Source: Streptomyces cinnamoneus (GTDB lineage: Bacteria > Actinomycetota > Actinomycetes > Streptomycetales > Streptomycetaceae). Taken from it: a DNA stretch of 64,000 bases. Shown here one piece after another: positions 33,847-42,116 of this stretch. Location of the stretch: the NCBI RefSeq assembly GCF_002939475.1, contig NZ_PKFQ01000001.1, forward strand, positions 1,674,001 to 1,738,000, written 5' to 3'. The position numbers and the translations under genes were made by a program. Each line of letters opens with the position of its first letter. Positions within the stretch are counted from its first letter, which is position 1. The notes beneath the pieces are model-generated. The model searched no databases, was not told where the DNA came from, and saw nothing but the letters and a program-made list of their open reading frames with translations.

Positions 33847-34173
33847 TCAGGACTCCTGGGTGACGGAGACGAGCACGTCGTCCCCTTCGATCTTGACGGG
33901 GTAAACGGGGACGGGACGCGTGGCCGGGAGGCTGTCGGGCTTGCCCGTGCGGAGGTCGAAGCTGGAGCCGTGCAGCCAGCACTCGATGTGGCAGTCCTCC
34001 ACCTCGCCCTCGGACAGCGAGACGTTCGCGTGCGAGCAGATGTCGTGGATCGCGAACACCTCGCCCTCGGTGCGGACGAGGGAGATGGGCGTGCCGTCGA
34101 GCTCGACGCGCTGGGGGCTGTCCTCTTCGAGGTCGCTCAGGGCGGCCACTCGGACGAACGGGGAGTCGCTCAT
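33847..34173 (-). CDS. Rieske-type [2Fe-2S] ferredoxin in the suf operon
   Basis: A 108-residue single-domain Rieske protein. The cluster ligands are CSHANVSLSEG (Cys45/His47 region) and CWLHGSSFDLRTG (Cys/His near 65-68), giving the Cys-X-His and Cys-X2-His pattern. It resembles the ferredoxin components of aromatic dioxygenases, but the location between sufD and sufC, with ATGA overlap to sufD, is conserved in actinobacterial suf operons. An electron-transfer or cluster-transfer role in Fe-S assembly is inference; its redox partner is unknown. Confidence 0.93.
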   Translation of the reverse strand: MSDSPFVRVAALSDLEEDSPQRVELDGTPISLVRTEGEVFAIHDICSHANVSLSEGEVEDCHIECWLHGSSFDLRTGKPDSLPATRPVPVYPVKIEGDDVLVSVTQES

Positions 34174-35351
34174 GCCACCGACGCCTCCAGCTCGGCCTCG
34201 ATCTTGGTGATGAGGCGCTCCTCCAGCTCGGGGATGCCGATCTGCTGGACGAGCTCGGTGAAGAAGCCGCGGACGACCAGCCGGCGGGCCTCGTCGGCGG
34301 GGATGCCGCGGGCCATCAGGTAGAAGAGCTGCTCGTCGTCGAAGCGGCCGGTGGCCGAGGCGTGGCCGGCGCCGACGATCTCACCGGTCTCGATCTCCAG
34401 GTTGGGGACCGAGTCGACGCGGGCGCCGTCGGTGAGCACCAGGTTGCGGTTGAGCTCGTAGGTGTCGGTGCCCTCGGCGGCGGCGCGGATGAGCACGTCG
34501 CCGATCCAGACCGCGTGGGCGTCCCTGCCCTGGAGCGCGCCCTTGAAGACCACGTTGCTGCGGCAGTGCGGGGTGTCGTGGTCGACGAAGAGGCGGTGCT
34601 CCTGGTGCTGGCCGTTGTCGGTGAAGTACAGGCCGTACAGCTCGGCCTCGCCGCCTGGGGCGCCGTAGACGACCCGGGGGTGGAGGCGGACCAGGTCGCC
34701 GCCGAAGGTGACGATCACGGACTTGAAGGAGGCGTCGCGGCCGACCAGCGCGGTGTGCTGGGCGGCGTGCACGGCGGTGTCGTCCCAGTCCTGCACGGAG
34801 ACGACGGTGAGCTTGGCGCCGTCGCCGAGGAGGTACTCGACGTTGGCGGCGAGCGTGGCGTCACCGGTGTGGTCGATGACGACGACGGCCTCGGAGAAGG
34901 CGCCGATCTCGACGACCTGGTGGCCGAAGGCCACGCCGCCCTCGCCGCGCACGGAGATGCGGACGGGCTCGGAGAGCACGGTGTCCTTGGGGATCGAGAC
35001 GACCGAGGCCTTCTCGAAGGAGCTGTAGGCCTGGGCGGCGACCCGGTCGACCGGCTTGCCGGACCTGCCGAGGCGGGCGTCGTCCCGGCCGACGGTCTCG
35101 ACCGTCACGCCCTCGGGGGCGGTCACCTCGACCTTGACGCCGGCGCCGTCGGCCACGGCCGTGCCGTCGTGGAGACCGCGCAGGCGCTCCAGCGGGGTGA
35201 AGCGCCACTCCTCCTCGCGACCGTGCGGCACGGGGAAGTCCGCCACGTCGTACGAGGCGGGGGCGCTGACCCGGGCGTCGATGGGCTGCCGGGGGCCGCC
35301 CACCTGGATGGCGCCGTCGGTCGTGCTGCCGGCGGGGGTGTTGTCAGCCAT
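34170..35351 (-). CDS. sufD: Fe-S cluster assembly scaffold protein SufD
   Basis: A 393-residue SufD with the right-handed beta-helix core (GAKLTVVSVQDWDDTAVH, VIVTFGGDLVRLHPRVVYG) and the conserved C-terminal block HASATGRFDDEQLFYLMARG followed by IPADEARRLVVRGFFTELV. The stretch FVDHDTPHCRSNVVFKGALQ near 245-264 is a SufD/SufB hallmark including a conserved histidine. It partners SufB and SufC. It starts 68 bp after sufB, and its stop overlaps the ferredoxin start. Confidence 0.96.
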   Translation of the reverse strand: MADNTPAGSTTDGAIQVGGPRQPIDARVSAPASYDVADFPVPHGREEEWRFTPLERLRGLHDGTAVADGAGVKVEVTAPEGVTVETVGRDDARLGRSGKPVDRVAAQAYSSFEKASVVSIPKDTVLSEPVRISVRGEGGVAFGHQVVEIGAFSEAVVVIDHTGDATLAANVEYLLGDGAKLTVVSVQDWDDTAVHAAQHTALVGRDASFKSVIVTFGGDLVRLHPRVVYGAPGGEAELYGLYFTDNGQHQEHRLFVDHDTPHCRSNVVFKGALQGRDAHAVWIGDVLIRAAAEGTDTYELNRNLVLTDGARVDSVPNLEIETGEIVGAGHASATGRFDDEQLFYLMARGIPADEARRLVVRGFFTELVQQIGIPELEERLITKIEAELEASVA

Positions 35352-35419
35352 GGCTGTCGTCGTGCTCTCTTCCTGTCACAAAGGGTTCGCTGCGGGCGGG
35401 GGCTTCGGCGGCGCGGAGG

Positions 35420-36841
35420 TCAGCCGACCGCGCCCTCCATCTGCAGCTCGATCAGCCGGTTGAGCTCCAGTGCGTACTCCATGGGCAGCTCGCGGGCGAT
35501 CGGCTCGACGAACCCTCGCACGATCATGGCCATGGCCTCGTCCTCGGACAGGCCACGGCTCATCAGGTAGAAGAGCTGGTCCTCGCTGACCTTGGAGACG
35601 GTCGCCTCGTGGCCCATGGAGACGTCGTCCTCGCGGACGTCGACGTAGGGGTAGGTGTCCGACCGGGAGATGGTGTCCACCAGCAGGGCGTCGCAGAGCA
35701 CGTTCGACTTGGAGCCGTGGGCGCCCTCGGCGATCTCGATCAGGCCGCGGTAGGAGGTGCGGCCGCCGCCTCGCGCCACCGACTTGGAGACGATGTTGGA
35801 GGAGGTGTTCGGTGCCATGTGGACCATCTTGGCGCCGGCGTCCTGGTGCTGGCCCTCGCCGGAGAAGGCGATGGACAGGGTCTCGCCCTTGGCGTGCTCG
35901 CCCATCAGGTAGACGGCGGGGTACTTCATCGTCACCTTGGAGCCGATGTTGCCGTCGACCCACTCCATGGTCGCGCCCTCGTAGGCCACGGCGCGCTTGG
36001 TGACCAGGTTGTAGACGTTGTTCGACCAGTTCTGGATCGTCGTGTAGCGGCAGCGGCCGCCCTTCTTGACGATGATCTCCACGACGGCGCTGTGCAGCGA
36101 GTCGGAGGAGTAGATCGGGGCGGTGCAGCCCTCGACGTAGTGGACGTAGGCGTCCTCGTCGACGATGATCAGCGTCCGCTCGAACTGGCCCATGTTCTCC
36201 GTGTTGATACGGAAGTAGGCCTGCAGCGGGATGTCGACGTGGACACCCTTCGGGACGTAGATGAAGGAGCCGCCGGACCACACGGCGGAGTTCAGCGAGG
36301 CGAACTTGTTGTCGCCGACCGGGATCACCGTGCCGAAGTACTCCTGGAAGAGCTCGGGGTGCTCCTTCAGGGCGGTGTCGGTGTCCAGGAAGATGACGCC
36401 CTGCTCCTCCAGGTCCTCACGGATCTGGTGGTAGACGACCTCGGACTCGTACTGGGCGGCGACACCGGCGACCAGGCGCTGCTTCTCGGCCTCGGGGATG
36501 CCCAGCTTGTCGTAGGTGTTCTTGATGTCCTGGGGCAGGTCGTCCCAGGTGGCCGCCTGCTTCTCGGTGGAGCGGACGAAGTACTTGATGTTGTCGAAGT
36601 CAATGCCGGTGAGGTCGGAGCCCCAGGTCGGCATGGGCTTCTTGTCGAAGAGCCGCAGGCCCTTCAGGCGCAGCTTGAGCATCCACTCCGGCTCGGACTT
36701 CTTGGCCGAGATGTCGCGGACGACCTCCTCGGAGAGGCCGCGCTTGGCCGCGGCACCGGCCTCGTCGGAGTCGGCCCAGCCGTATTCGTACGTGCCCAGG
36801 CCCTCGAGCTCAGGGTGGGCAGTCTCCGTGGGGAGAGTCAT
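35420..36841 (-). CDS. sufB: Fe-S cluster assembly scaffold protein SufB
   Basis: A 473-residue scaffold on which the nascent cluster is built. It begins [19 protein letters not shown], contains [35 protein letters not shown], the [20 protein letters not shown] block with a conserved cysteine (near 258) and the [20 protein letters not shown] region whose cysteine (near 395) is the proposed sulfur acceptor. The ATG at 36841 overlaps the sufR stop (ATGA) behind GGGAGGAA, fixing the start and coupling it to the repressor gene. Confidence 0.97.
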   Translation of the reverse strand: MTLPTETAHPELEGLGTYEYGWADSDEAGAAAKRGLSEEVVRDISAKKSEPEWMLKLRLKGLRLFDKKPMPTWGSDLTGIDFDNIKYFVRSTEKQAATWDDLPQDIKNTYDKLGIPEAEKQRLVAGVAAQYESEVVYHQIREDLEEQGVIFLDTDTALKEHPELFQEYFGTVIPVGDNKFASLNSAVWSGGSFIYVPKGVHVDIPLQAYFRINTENMGQFERTLIIVDEDAYVHYVEGCTAPIYSSDSLHSAVVEIIVKKGGRCRYTTIQNWSNNVYNLVTKRAVAYEGATMEWVDGNIGSKVTMKYPAVYLMGEHAKGETLSIAFSGEGQHQDAGAKMVHMAPNTSSNIVSKSVARGGGRTSYRGLIEIAEGAHGSKSNVLCDALLVDTISRSDTYPYVDVREDDVSMGHEATVSKVSEDQLFYLMSRGLSEDEAMAMIVRGFVEPIARELPMEYALELNRLIELQMEGAVG

Positions 36842-37626
36842 GCGGGGTTCCTCCCGGCCGTGCTGGTGGATGCGGTGGTGGTCTTTTTGGGGATGAACGT
36901 CGTGCACACACCGTCGCCGTGGGCGATGGTGGCAAGACGCTGCACATGAGTCCCGAGCAGGCGGGAGAAGACCTCGGTCTCCGCCTCGCACAGCTGCGGG
37001 AACTGCTCGGCGACATGGGCGACCGGGCAGTGGTGCTGGCAGAGCTGTTCGCCGACCGGTGCGCTGCGCGCCGTAGCAGCGTACCCGTCCGCGGTCAATG
37101 CCCGGGCGAGGGCCTCCGCGCGCTCCTGGGGGGCCACGGCCTCCAGGGCCTGCCGGTAGCTCTCGGCCTGGGCGGCCATCCGGGCGCGGGCGAAGGCGGC
37201 GACCGCGGCCTCGCCCATCTCGCCGCCGCCGGCGGACTGGGCGATCCAGCGCAGGGCGTCCTGCGCGAGGGTGTCGTAGGCCTGGTCGAAGGCGTCGCGG
37301 CCGCAGTTGGTGAGCGCGAAGACCTTGGCGGGGCGGCCGCGGCCACGGGCGCCGTACACCCGCTTCTCACGGGCCTCGACGACGCCCTCGGCGACCAGCG
37401 TGTCGAGGTGGCGGCGGACGGCCGCGGAGGTCAGCTCCAGCCGCAGGGCCAGCTCGGCGGCGGTGGAGGGACCGTGGTCGAGGATCGACCGGGCGACGCG
37501 GTTGCGGGTGCCTCGCTGCTCGTCGTGAGCACGCTGGTCCTCGCGCGCGGGAGCGGGCAGCGGCGATCGCACCCCGGCGGCCTGCCCGGCCGCGGGGCTC
37601 TGGGGAGCCTCGCCCGCGTATTTCAC
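36838..37626 (-). CDS. sufR: SufR iron-sulfur transcriptional regulator of the suf operon
   Basis: About 262 residues. A winged helix-turn-helix ([20 protein letters not shown] then [21 protein letters not shown]) occupies residues ~40-90, followed by a helical domain and three cysteines arranged [21 protein letters not shown] near 205-225, the likely [4Fe-4S] ligands as in cyanobacterial and mycobacterial SufR. The holo form represses suf; loss of the cluster relieves it. The GTG start at 37626 has no ribosome-binding site and directly abuts a CAAC-N6-GTTG operator, suggesting a leaderless message. Confidence 0.92.
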   Translation of the reverse strand: MKYAGEAPQSPAAGQAAGVRSPLPAPAREDQRAHDEQRGTRNRVARSILDHGPSTAAELALRLELTSAAVRRHLDTLVAEGVVEAREKRVYGARGRGRPAKVFALTNCGRDAFDQAYDTLAQDALRWIAQSAGGGEMGEAAVAAFARARMAAQAESYRQALEAVAPQERAEALARALTADGYAATARSAPVGEQLCQHHCPVAHVAEQFPQLCEAETEVFSRLLGTHVQRLATIAHGDGVCTTFIPKKTTTASTSTAGRNPA

Positions 37627-37639
37627 AACACCATTGTTG
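37626..37639. promoter_or_regulatory. SufR-type operator overlapping the sufR start
   Basis: CAACACCATTGTTG is an exact CAAC-N6-GTTG site, the inverted repeat described for cyanobacterial SufR. One end shares a base with the sufR GTG codon, so a bound repressor would cover the transcription start region. This supports autoregulation of the operon. Motif evidence only. Confidence 0.75.
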
Positions 37640-37693
37640 CGTAATTGCGGGAGGGGCGACAAGCGTCGGCCGGGTGACGGATCGGTGGCTTTG

Positions 37694-37712
37694 ATCACTT
37701 AGGGTCACCTAA
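37694..37712. promoter_or_regulatory. iron-box-like palindrome (DmdR/IdeR type) between sufR and an ABC exporter
   Basis: CTTAGG (37698-37703) and CCTAAG (37708-37713) form a perfect inverted repeat with a GTCA spacer. The 14-mer TTAGGGTCACCTAA differs at one base from the right part of the streptomycete iron-box consensus (TTAGGCTCACCTAA), but the five leftmost bases of a full 19-bp box do not match. It lies about 70 bp upstream of sufR and 50 bp upstream of the divergent ABC gene. Confidence 0.5.
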
Positions 37713-37762
37713 GCGCCCCCCGCCCGGGTTCGCCCCCCTGCCGGGTTCGTAGACTTCCCCGC

Positions 37763-38734
37763 ATGCGCAGCGTCTTTCCGGGTGACGGCCCGGCCGGCCC
37801 CCCGCCCTCCGGCGGGACACCCGCCGTCGAGGTCCGCGGCCTGGTGAAGCGGTACGGGCCGAAAACCGCCGTGAACGGGCTCGATCTGACCGTCGACACG
37901 GGGACGGTCACCGCGGTGCTGGGCCCCAACGGGGCCGGCAAGACCACCACCGTCGAGACGTGCGAGGGCTACCGCCGCCCCGACGCCGGGACCGTCCGCG
38001 TGCTGGGGCTCGACCCGGTCGCCGACTCCGCCGCGCTGCGCCCGCGCATCGGCGTGATGCTGCAGAGCGGGGGCGTCTACGCCGGCGCGCGCGCCGAGGA
38101 GATGCTCCGTCACACCGCGTCACTGCACGCCCACCCCCTGGACGTCGACGCCCTCGTCGAGCGGCTCGGCCTGGGCGACTGCGGCCGCACCACCTACCGG
38201 CGCCTGTCCGGCGGCCAGCAGCAGCGGCTGTCGCTGGCCATGGCCGTCGTGGGCCGCCCCGAGCTGGTCTTCCTCGACGAGCCGACCGCGGGCCTCGACC
38301 CACAGGCCCGGCACGCCACCTGGAACCTGGTCCGGGAGCTGCGCGCGGACGGGGTGACGGTCGTGCTGACCACGCACTACATGGACGAGGCCGAAACGCT
38401 GGCAGACGACGTCGCGATCGTCGACGCCGGCAAGGTGATCGCCCAGGGCAGCCCCGAGGAGCTGTGCCGCGGCGGCGCCGAGAACACCCTGCGCTTCACC
38501 GGCCGCCCCGGCCTGGACCTCGTCTCGCTGCTCAAGGCGCTGCCCGCCGACTCCGCGGCCGCCGAGCCGGCCCCCGGCTCGTACCGGGTCGACGGCAAGG
38601 TCGACCCGCAGCTGCTCGCCACCGTGACGGCCTGGTGCGCGCAGCACGGTGTGATGCCCGACCGCATAACGGTCGAGCGGCACACCCTGGAGGACGTCTT
38701 CCTGGAACTGACCGGCAAGGAGCTGCGCCCGTGA
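37763..38734 (+). CDS. ABC transporter ATP-binding protein (DrrA-like exporter)
   Basis: A 323-residue ATPase with Walker A GPNGAGKTTTVE near residue 55, Q-loop VMLQSGGVYAG, signature RLSGGQQQRLSLAM, Walker B LVFLDEPTAGLDPQ and H-loop VLTTHYMDEAE. The C-terminal extension with HTLEDVFLELTGKEL is typical of ABC-2 drug/lipid exporters. The ATG at 37763 has no ribosome site but lies 7 nt after TAGACT, a good -10 hexamer, so the mRNA is probably leaderless. The stop overlaps the permease GTG. The substrate is unknown. Confidence 0.95.
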   Translation: MRSVFPGDGPAGPPPSGGTPAVEVRGLVKRYGPKTAVNGLDLTVDTGTVTAVLGPNGAGKTTTVETCEGYRRPDAGTVRVLGLDPVADSAALRPRIGVMLQSGGVYAGARAEEMLRHTASLHAHPLDVDALVERLGLGDCGRTTYRRLSGGQQQRLSLAMAVVGRPELVFLDEPTAGLDPQARHATWNLVRELRADGVTVVLTTHYMDEAETLADDVAIVDAGKVIAQGSPEELCRGGAENTLRFTGRPGLDLVSLLKALPADSAAAEPAPGSYRVDGKVDPQLLATVTAWCAQHGVMPDRITVERHTLEDVFLELTGKELRP

Positions 38735-39498
38735 CGACCGGCACGTTCACCCCGCGGCCCGGTGCCGCGCCGCTGCCCCGGATGATCCGGGCGCAGGCCG
38801 CGCTGGAGACCCGCATGCTGCTGCGCAACGGCGAGCAGCTGCTGCTCACCGTGGTCATCCCCACGCTCCTGCTCGCCCTGTTCAGCACCGTCGACATCGT
38901 CGACACCGGCGAGGGCGAGGCCGTGGACTTCCTCGCCCCGGGCGTGCTGGCGCTGGCCGTGATGTCCACGGCCTTCACCGGACAGGCCATCGCGACCGGC
39001 TTCGAGCGCCGCTACGGCGTCCTCAAGCGGCTCGGCGCCTCGCCGCTGCCGCGCTGGGGGCTGATGACCGCGAAGACCTGCTCGGTGCTGGTGACCGAGG
39101 TCCTCCAGACCGTCCTGCTGACGGTGATCGCCTTCGCCCTCGGCTGGTCGCCGCACGGCAACCCGTTCGCCGTCGTCCTGCTGCTGGTCCTCGGCACGGC
39201 GGCCTTCTCCGGGCTGGGCCTGCTGATGGCCGGGACGCTCAAGGCGGAGGCGACGCTGGCCGCGGCCAACCTCGTCTTCCTGCTCCTGCTGGTGGGCGGC
39301 GGCGTGATCGTGCCGCTGACGAAGTTCCCGGACGCCGCGCAGTCGGTGCTCGGCCTGCTGCCGATCTCGGCGCTCTCCGGCGGGCTGCGGGACGTCCTGC
39401 GCGACGGCGCGGGCATGCCCTGGGCCGACCTCGGCATCCTCGCCGGCTGGGCGGTGCTGGGCCTGGGCGCGGCGGCCCGGTTCTTCCGCTGGGAGTAG
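38731..39498 (+). CDS. ABC-2 type transporter permease
   Basis: A 255-residue permease with about six membrane segments (QLLLTVVIPTLLLALFSTVD, FLAPGVLALAVMSTAFTG, VLQTVLLTVIAFALGW, PFAVVLLLVLGTAAFSGLG, ANLVFLLLLVGGGVIVPL, LGILAGWAVLGLGAAARFF) and the conserved ERRYGVLKRLGASPLPRWG cytoplasmic loop that contacts the ATPase. The GTG start overlaps the ATPase stop. Together they form an exporter for an unknown compound. Membership of the iron or Fe-S stress response is possible through the shared upstream region, but not shown. Confidence 0.94.
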   Translation: MTTGTFTPRPGAAPLPRMIRAQAALETRMLLRNGEQLLLTVVIPTLLLALFSTVDIVDTGEGEAVDFLAPGVLALAVMSTAFTGQAIATGFERRYGVLKRLGASPLPRWGLMTAKTCSVLVTEVLQTVLLTVIAFALGWSPHGNPFAVVLLLVLGTAAFSGLGLLMAGTLKAEATLAAANLVFLLLLVGGGVIVPLTKFPDAAQSVLGLLPISALSGGLRDVLRDGAGMPWADLGILAGWAVLGLGAAARFFRWE

Positions 39499-39583
39499 CC
39501 CGCACCGGATCGCACCAGGACCCACCAGGGGACATTCCGCCACGCACCCCCCTCGTGAATCCGTGCACAAGCGGGCGCATACG

Positions 39584-40591
39584 ATGACTCCCGTGCCGAA
39601 AACGCTGAACCCCCTCCAGCTCGTCGCCGACCGCTGGCAGCCCTCCGCCCGCTTCGTCCGGCGGGCCTCGCTCGCCTGCGTCGTCATGGCGGTCGTCATC
39701 GTCGTGACGGGCGGCGCGGTCCGGCTCACCCAGTCCGGGCTCGGCTGTCCGACGTGGCCGACCTGCACCGAGGACAGCCTGACGCCCACCCCCGAGATGG
39801 GCATCAACGGCGTCATCGAGTTCACCAACCGCATGCTGACGTACGTGCTCTGCGCGATCGTCGGCCTGGCGATCGTGGCGGCACGCGCGCGTGCCCCGCG
39901 CCGCCGCCCCCTGACGCGGCTGGGCTGGGCCCAGTTCTGGCTGATCGCGAGCAACGGCGTCATCGGCGGCATCACGGTGCTGACGGGCCTCAACCCGTAC
40001 ATCGTCGCCCTGCACTTCCTGGCCGCGACCGCGCTGCTGACGGTGGCCGTGGTGATGTGGCACCGCTCGGCCGAGGGCGACGACGAGCCGCGCGACCTGG
40101 TGCCCCGTCCGGTGCGGCAGCTCGGCTGGGTGCTGGTCGTGGCGACCACCCTGCTGATCCTCGTCGGCACGGTCGTCACCGGCTCCGGCCGGCACGCGGG
40201 CGACGCCAAGAAGGACGTCCACCGCATCCCGCTGGACTGGCACGAGATCACCCAGCTGCACGTCGACTTCGTCTACGTCGTCGTCGGCCTCACCGTGGCC
40301 CTGTGGTTCGTGCTGCGGGCCGTCCAGGCGCCCGCCACCCCGCGCCGCCGGGTGGCGGAGCTGTTCGTCGTCCTGATGCTCCAGGGCGTCGTCGGCTACG
40401 TGCAGTACTTCAACGACTCACCCGAAGTGATCGTCGGCACGCACATGTTCGGCTCCTGCCTGGTGTGGATCGCGGTGCTGCGGGTCTTCCTGTCGCTGCG
40501 CGGGCGCGGCGAGGCGGCGACGCTGCCCGCACCCTCCGGCGAGCACGAGGCGCTGGCCCCGGATCAGCCCGCGGCCGCCTCCAGCCGGTAG
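39584..40591 (+). CDS. ctaA: heme A synthase (CtaA/COX15)
   Basis: About 335 residues, eight membrane helices in two four-helix bundles; oxidises heme O to heme A for cytochrome aa3 oxidase. Visible are VIVVTGGAVRLTQSGLGCPT, the cysteine pair GCPTWPTC of the extracellular loop, EFTNRMLTYVL, ALHFLAATALL, HVDFVYVVVGL and VGTHMFGSCLVW carrying the heme histidines. The start is uncertain: TACGAT at 39580-39585 resembles a -10 box, in which case translation could begin leaderless at the in-frame GTG 39593 (VPKTLNPLQL). The 3' end overlaps the convergent amidohydrolase gene by 28 bp. Confidence 0.93.
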   Translation: MTPVPKTLNPLQLVADRWQPSARFVRRASLACVVMAVVIVVTGGAVRLTQSGLGCPTWPTCTEDSLTPTPEMGINGVIEFTNRMLTYVLCAIVGLAIVAARARAPRRRPLTRLGWAQFWLIASNGVIGGITVLTGLNPYIVALHFLAATALLTVAVVMWHRSAEGDDEPRDLVPRPVRQLGWVLVVATTLLILVGTVVTGSGRHAGDAKKDVHRIPLDWHEITQLHVDFVYVVVGLTVALWFVLRAVQAPATPRRRVAELFVVLMLQGVVGYVQYFNDSPEVIVGTHMFGSCLVWIAVLRVFLSLRGRGEAATLPAPSGEHEALAPDQPAAASSR

Positions 40592-41622
40592 ACCCGGCGG
40601 GCGGTGCCGGCTGCGACCAGCGAGGCGATCCGCCCCGCCTCGGCGGCCCGGCACCAGCCGTCGGCGACCCAGTCGCGCACCAGGTGTTCCATGGCGCGCA
40701 CGAACAGCCGGGCGGCCACCACGTACAGCTCCGCCAGCGCCCGCGCGCCCGTGGAGAACAGCAGCTTGCCGAACGGCGCCTCCCTGAGGGCCTCCTCCGG
40801 GCGGGCGCCCACGTCGGCGTAGACGTGGGGGAAGACGGCGGCCAGCCGGGCGGCCTGCCGGCGGTGCCCCGGGCCGGGCAGGAGCACCAGGTCCGTGCCG
40901 CGGCCCGCCGTGGCGCTCAGGAAGCCGGTCAGCCGTCGCGGGTCGGGGCAGTGCAGTTGGACGGGCAGCCCCGTCGCCACCGCGCTCCACAGCAGGTGGC
41001 GGACCAGCACCGGATCGGCCGGCGCCGCACCCGTGCCGCGGGTGCGCAGCCAGCGTCCGGCCGCCTGGCGGACCTCCGCGGCGCACGGCGGGCCGCCCGC
41101 GCAGGCGGCGGCGCCGGAGGCGAAGGCGGCGGCGCTGCCGGCGGCCGCGTAGAGCGCCTCGGCCGTGTAGGAGAGGAAGGCGTCGGTGCCGCCGGAGGTG
41201 TCGGCGACCTGCGCGGCCAGCGGTTCGAGCCGGACGACCTCGTGGGCGCGGCCCTCGGCGGCGCGGGCCAGTTCGGCCGGCGAGGTGAGGGCGCCCGGAG
41301 CCCCCTGTTCCAGCAGGAACGTGCCGATGCCTGCGCCGCGGAGCAGCAGCAGTCCGGCGCGGTAGGCGCCCAGCTCGCGGCGTCTGGCCAGATAGCGCAC
41401 CGGCGCGCAGTGCGGCTCCAGGCCCAGCAGGGGCGGACACCAGCGGCGTACGGCCAGGCCGGCGCGGCTGTCGAAGAAGGTGGTGCCGGGCGGTGCGGGG
41501 CCGGTCGCGCCCTGGGCCTTCGCCAGGTGCGTCTCGAACTCCCCGAGCCCGAGCTCGCCGTGGACCGCACCGTGGCTGTGCTGGTCGACGAGCGGCGGTA
41601 TGCCGTCCATCCGGCCGTCCAT
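40564..41622 (-). CDS. amidohydrolase (metal-dependent TIM-barrel, amidohydrolase-2 type)
   Basis: A 352-residue protein starting MDGRMDGIPPLVDQHSHGAV; the HSH pair near residue 15 would bind metal. Other barrel motifs are VQLHCPDPRRLTGFL (His near 234), HVYADVGARPEEALREAPFG and LLFSTGARALAELYVVAARL, the last replacing the usual catalytic Asp region (FSTD) with FSTG, which is odd. An alanine-rich helical insertion fills about 125-190. ATG 41622 follows GGGAGG. It is related to the AM2 family that includes decarboxylases and hydrolases; activity is unclear because the canonical aspartate is not evident. Confidence 0.78.
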   Translation of the reverse strand: MDGRMDGIPPLVDQHSHGAVHGELGLGEFETHLAKAQGATGPAPPGTTFFDSRAGLAVRRWCPPLLGLEPHCAPVRYLARRRELGAYRAGLLLLRGAGIGTFLLEQGAPGALTSPAELARAAEGRAHEVVRLEPLAAQVADTSGGTDAFLSYTAEALYAAAGSAAAFASGAAACAGGPPCAAEVRQAAGRWLRTRGTGAAPADPVLVRHLLWSAVATGLPVQLHCPDPRRLTGFLSATAGRGTDLVLLPGPGHRRQAARLAAVFPHVYADVGARPEEALREAPFGKLLFSTGARALAELYVVAARLFVRAMEHLVRDWVADGWCRAAEAGRIASLVAAGTARRVYRLEAAAG

Positions 41623-41702
41623 GCGTGGCCCCTCCCGCCCGTCCCCCACCGCGCGGCGCGCCGCGGCGCCGCTCCCGGTGGGTCTAACGGGCGAGGGGGC
41701 CG

Positions 41703-42023
41703 TCAGTTATCGGCGGGGTTCGCGGGGCCGCCGATCTGGAGGCCCGCCATGCGGGACCATTCGTAGGGGCCGGTGCGCACCTGGGCGGCCATCTCCCCGT
41801 CGAATTCGTCCCGGAGGGTGATGCCGGCCAGCTCGACGGCCTTCCGCGCGGTCTCGTCGGAGCGGGCCACGAGGTTGCCCCACTCGCCGTTGGCGCCGAC
41901 GAGGGCGATGCGGGTGGTGCCGCGGCCGATGTGCGCGAGCTGTCCTTCGGCGCTACCGCCGTGGCTCCGGGCGAAGGCCGTGATCTGCCGGGCCAGCTTC
42001 GCTGCCTGCTTGTTGTCTGCCAT
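41703..42023 (-). CDS. small conserved hypothetical protein
   Basis: A 106-residue soluble protein, MADNKQAAKLARQITAFARS, followed by GGSAEGQLAHIGRGTTRIALVG, ANGEWGNLVARSDETARKAVE and YEWSRMAGLQIGGP. No domain is recognised. A 6-bp inverted repeat, GCTACC/GGTAGC (42033-42048), sits just upstream of the ATG and could be part of the promoter or an operator; an upstream in-frame GTG at 42050 is an alternative start that would read through it. It lies between ctaB and the amidohydrolase but is separated from ctaB by a terminator. The function is unknown. Confidence 0.75.
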   Translation of the reverse strand: MADNKQAAKLARQITAFARSHGGSAEGQLAHIGRGTTRIALVGANGEWGNLVARSDETARKAVELAGITLRDEFDGEMAAQVRTGPYEWSRMAGLQIGGPANPADN

Positions 42024-42056
42024 GGCCAGGATGCTACCGACGGGTAGCACATATGG

Positions 42057-42100
42057 CGACGGGCAGTGCGGGTGGCCTTGACCACCAGCACCGCCCGTCG
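42057..42100 (-). terminator. long hairpin after ctaB
   Basis: CGACGGGC (42057-42064) pairs with GCCCGTCG (42093-42100), and the stem continues inward with GTGC/GCAC and GGTGG/CCACC interrupted by two single mismatches, ending in a 6-nt loop. It lies 16 bp past the ctaB stop on the minus strand. Confidence 0.75.
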
Positions 42101-42116
42101 GCGGGAGAAGAGGGGA

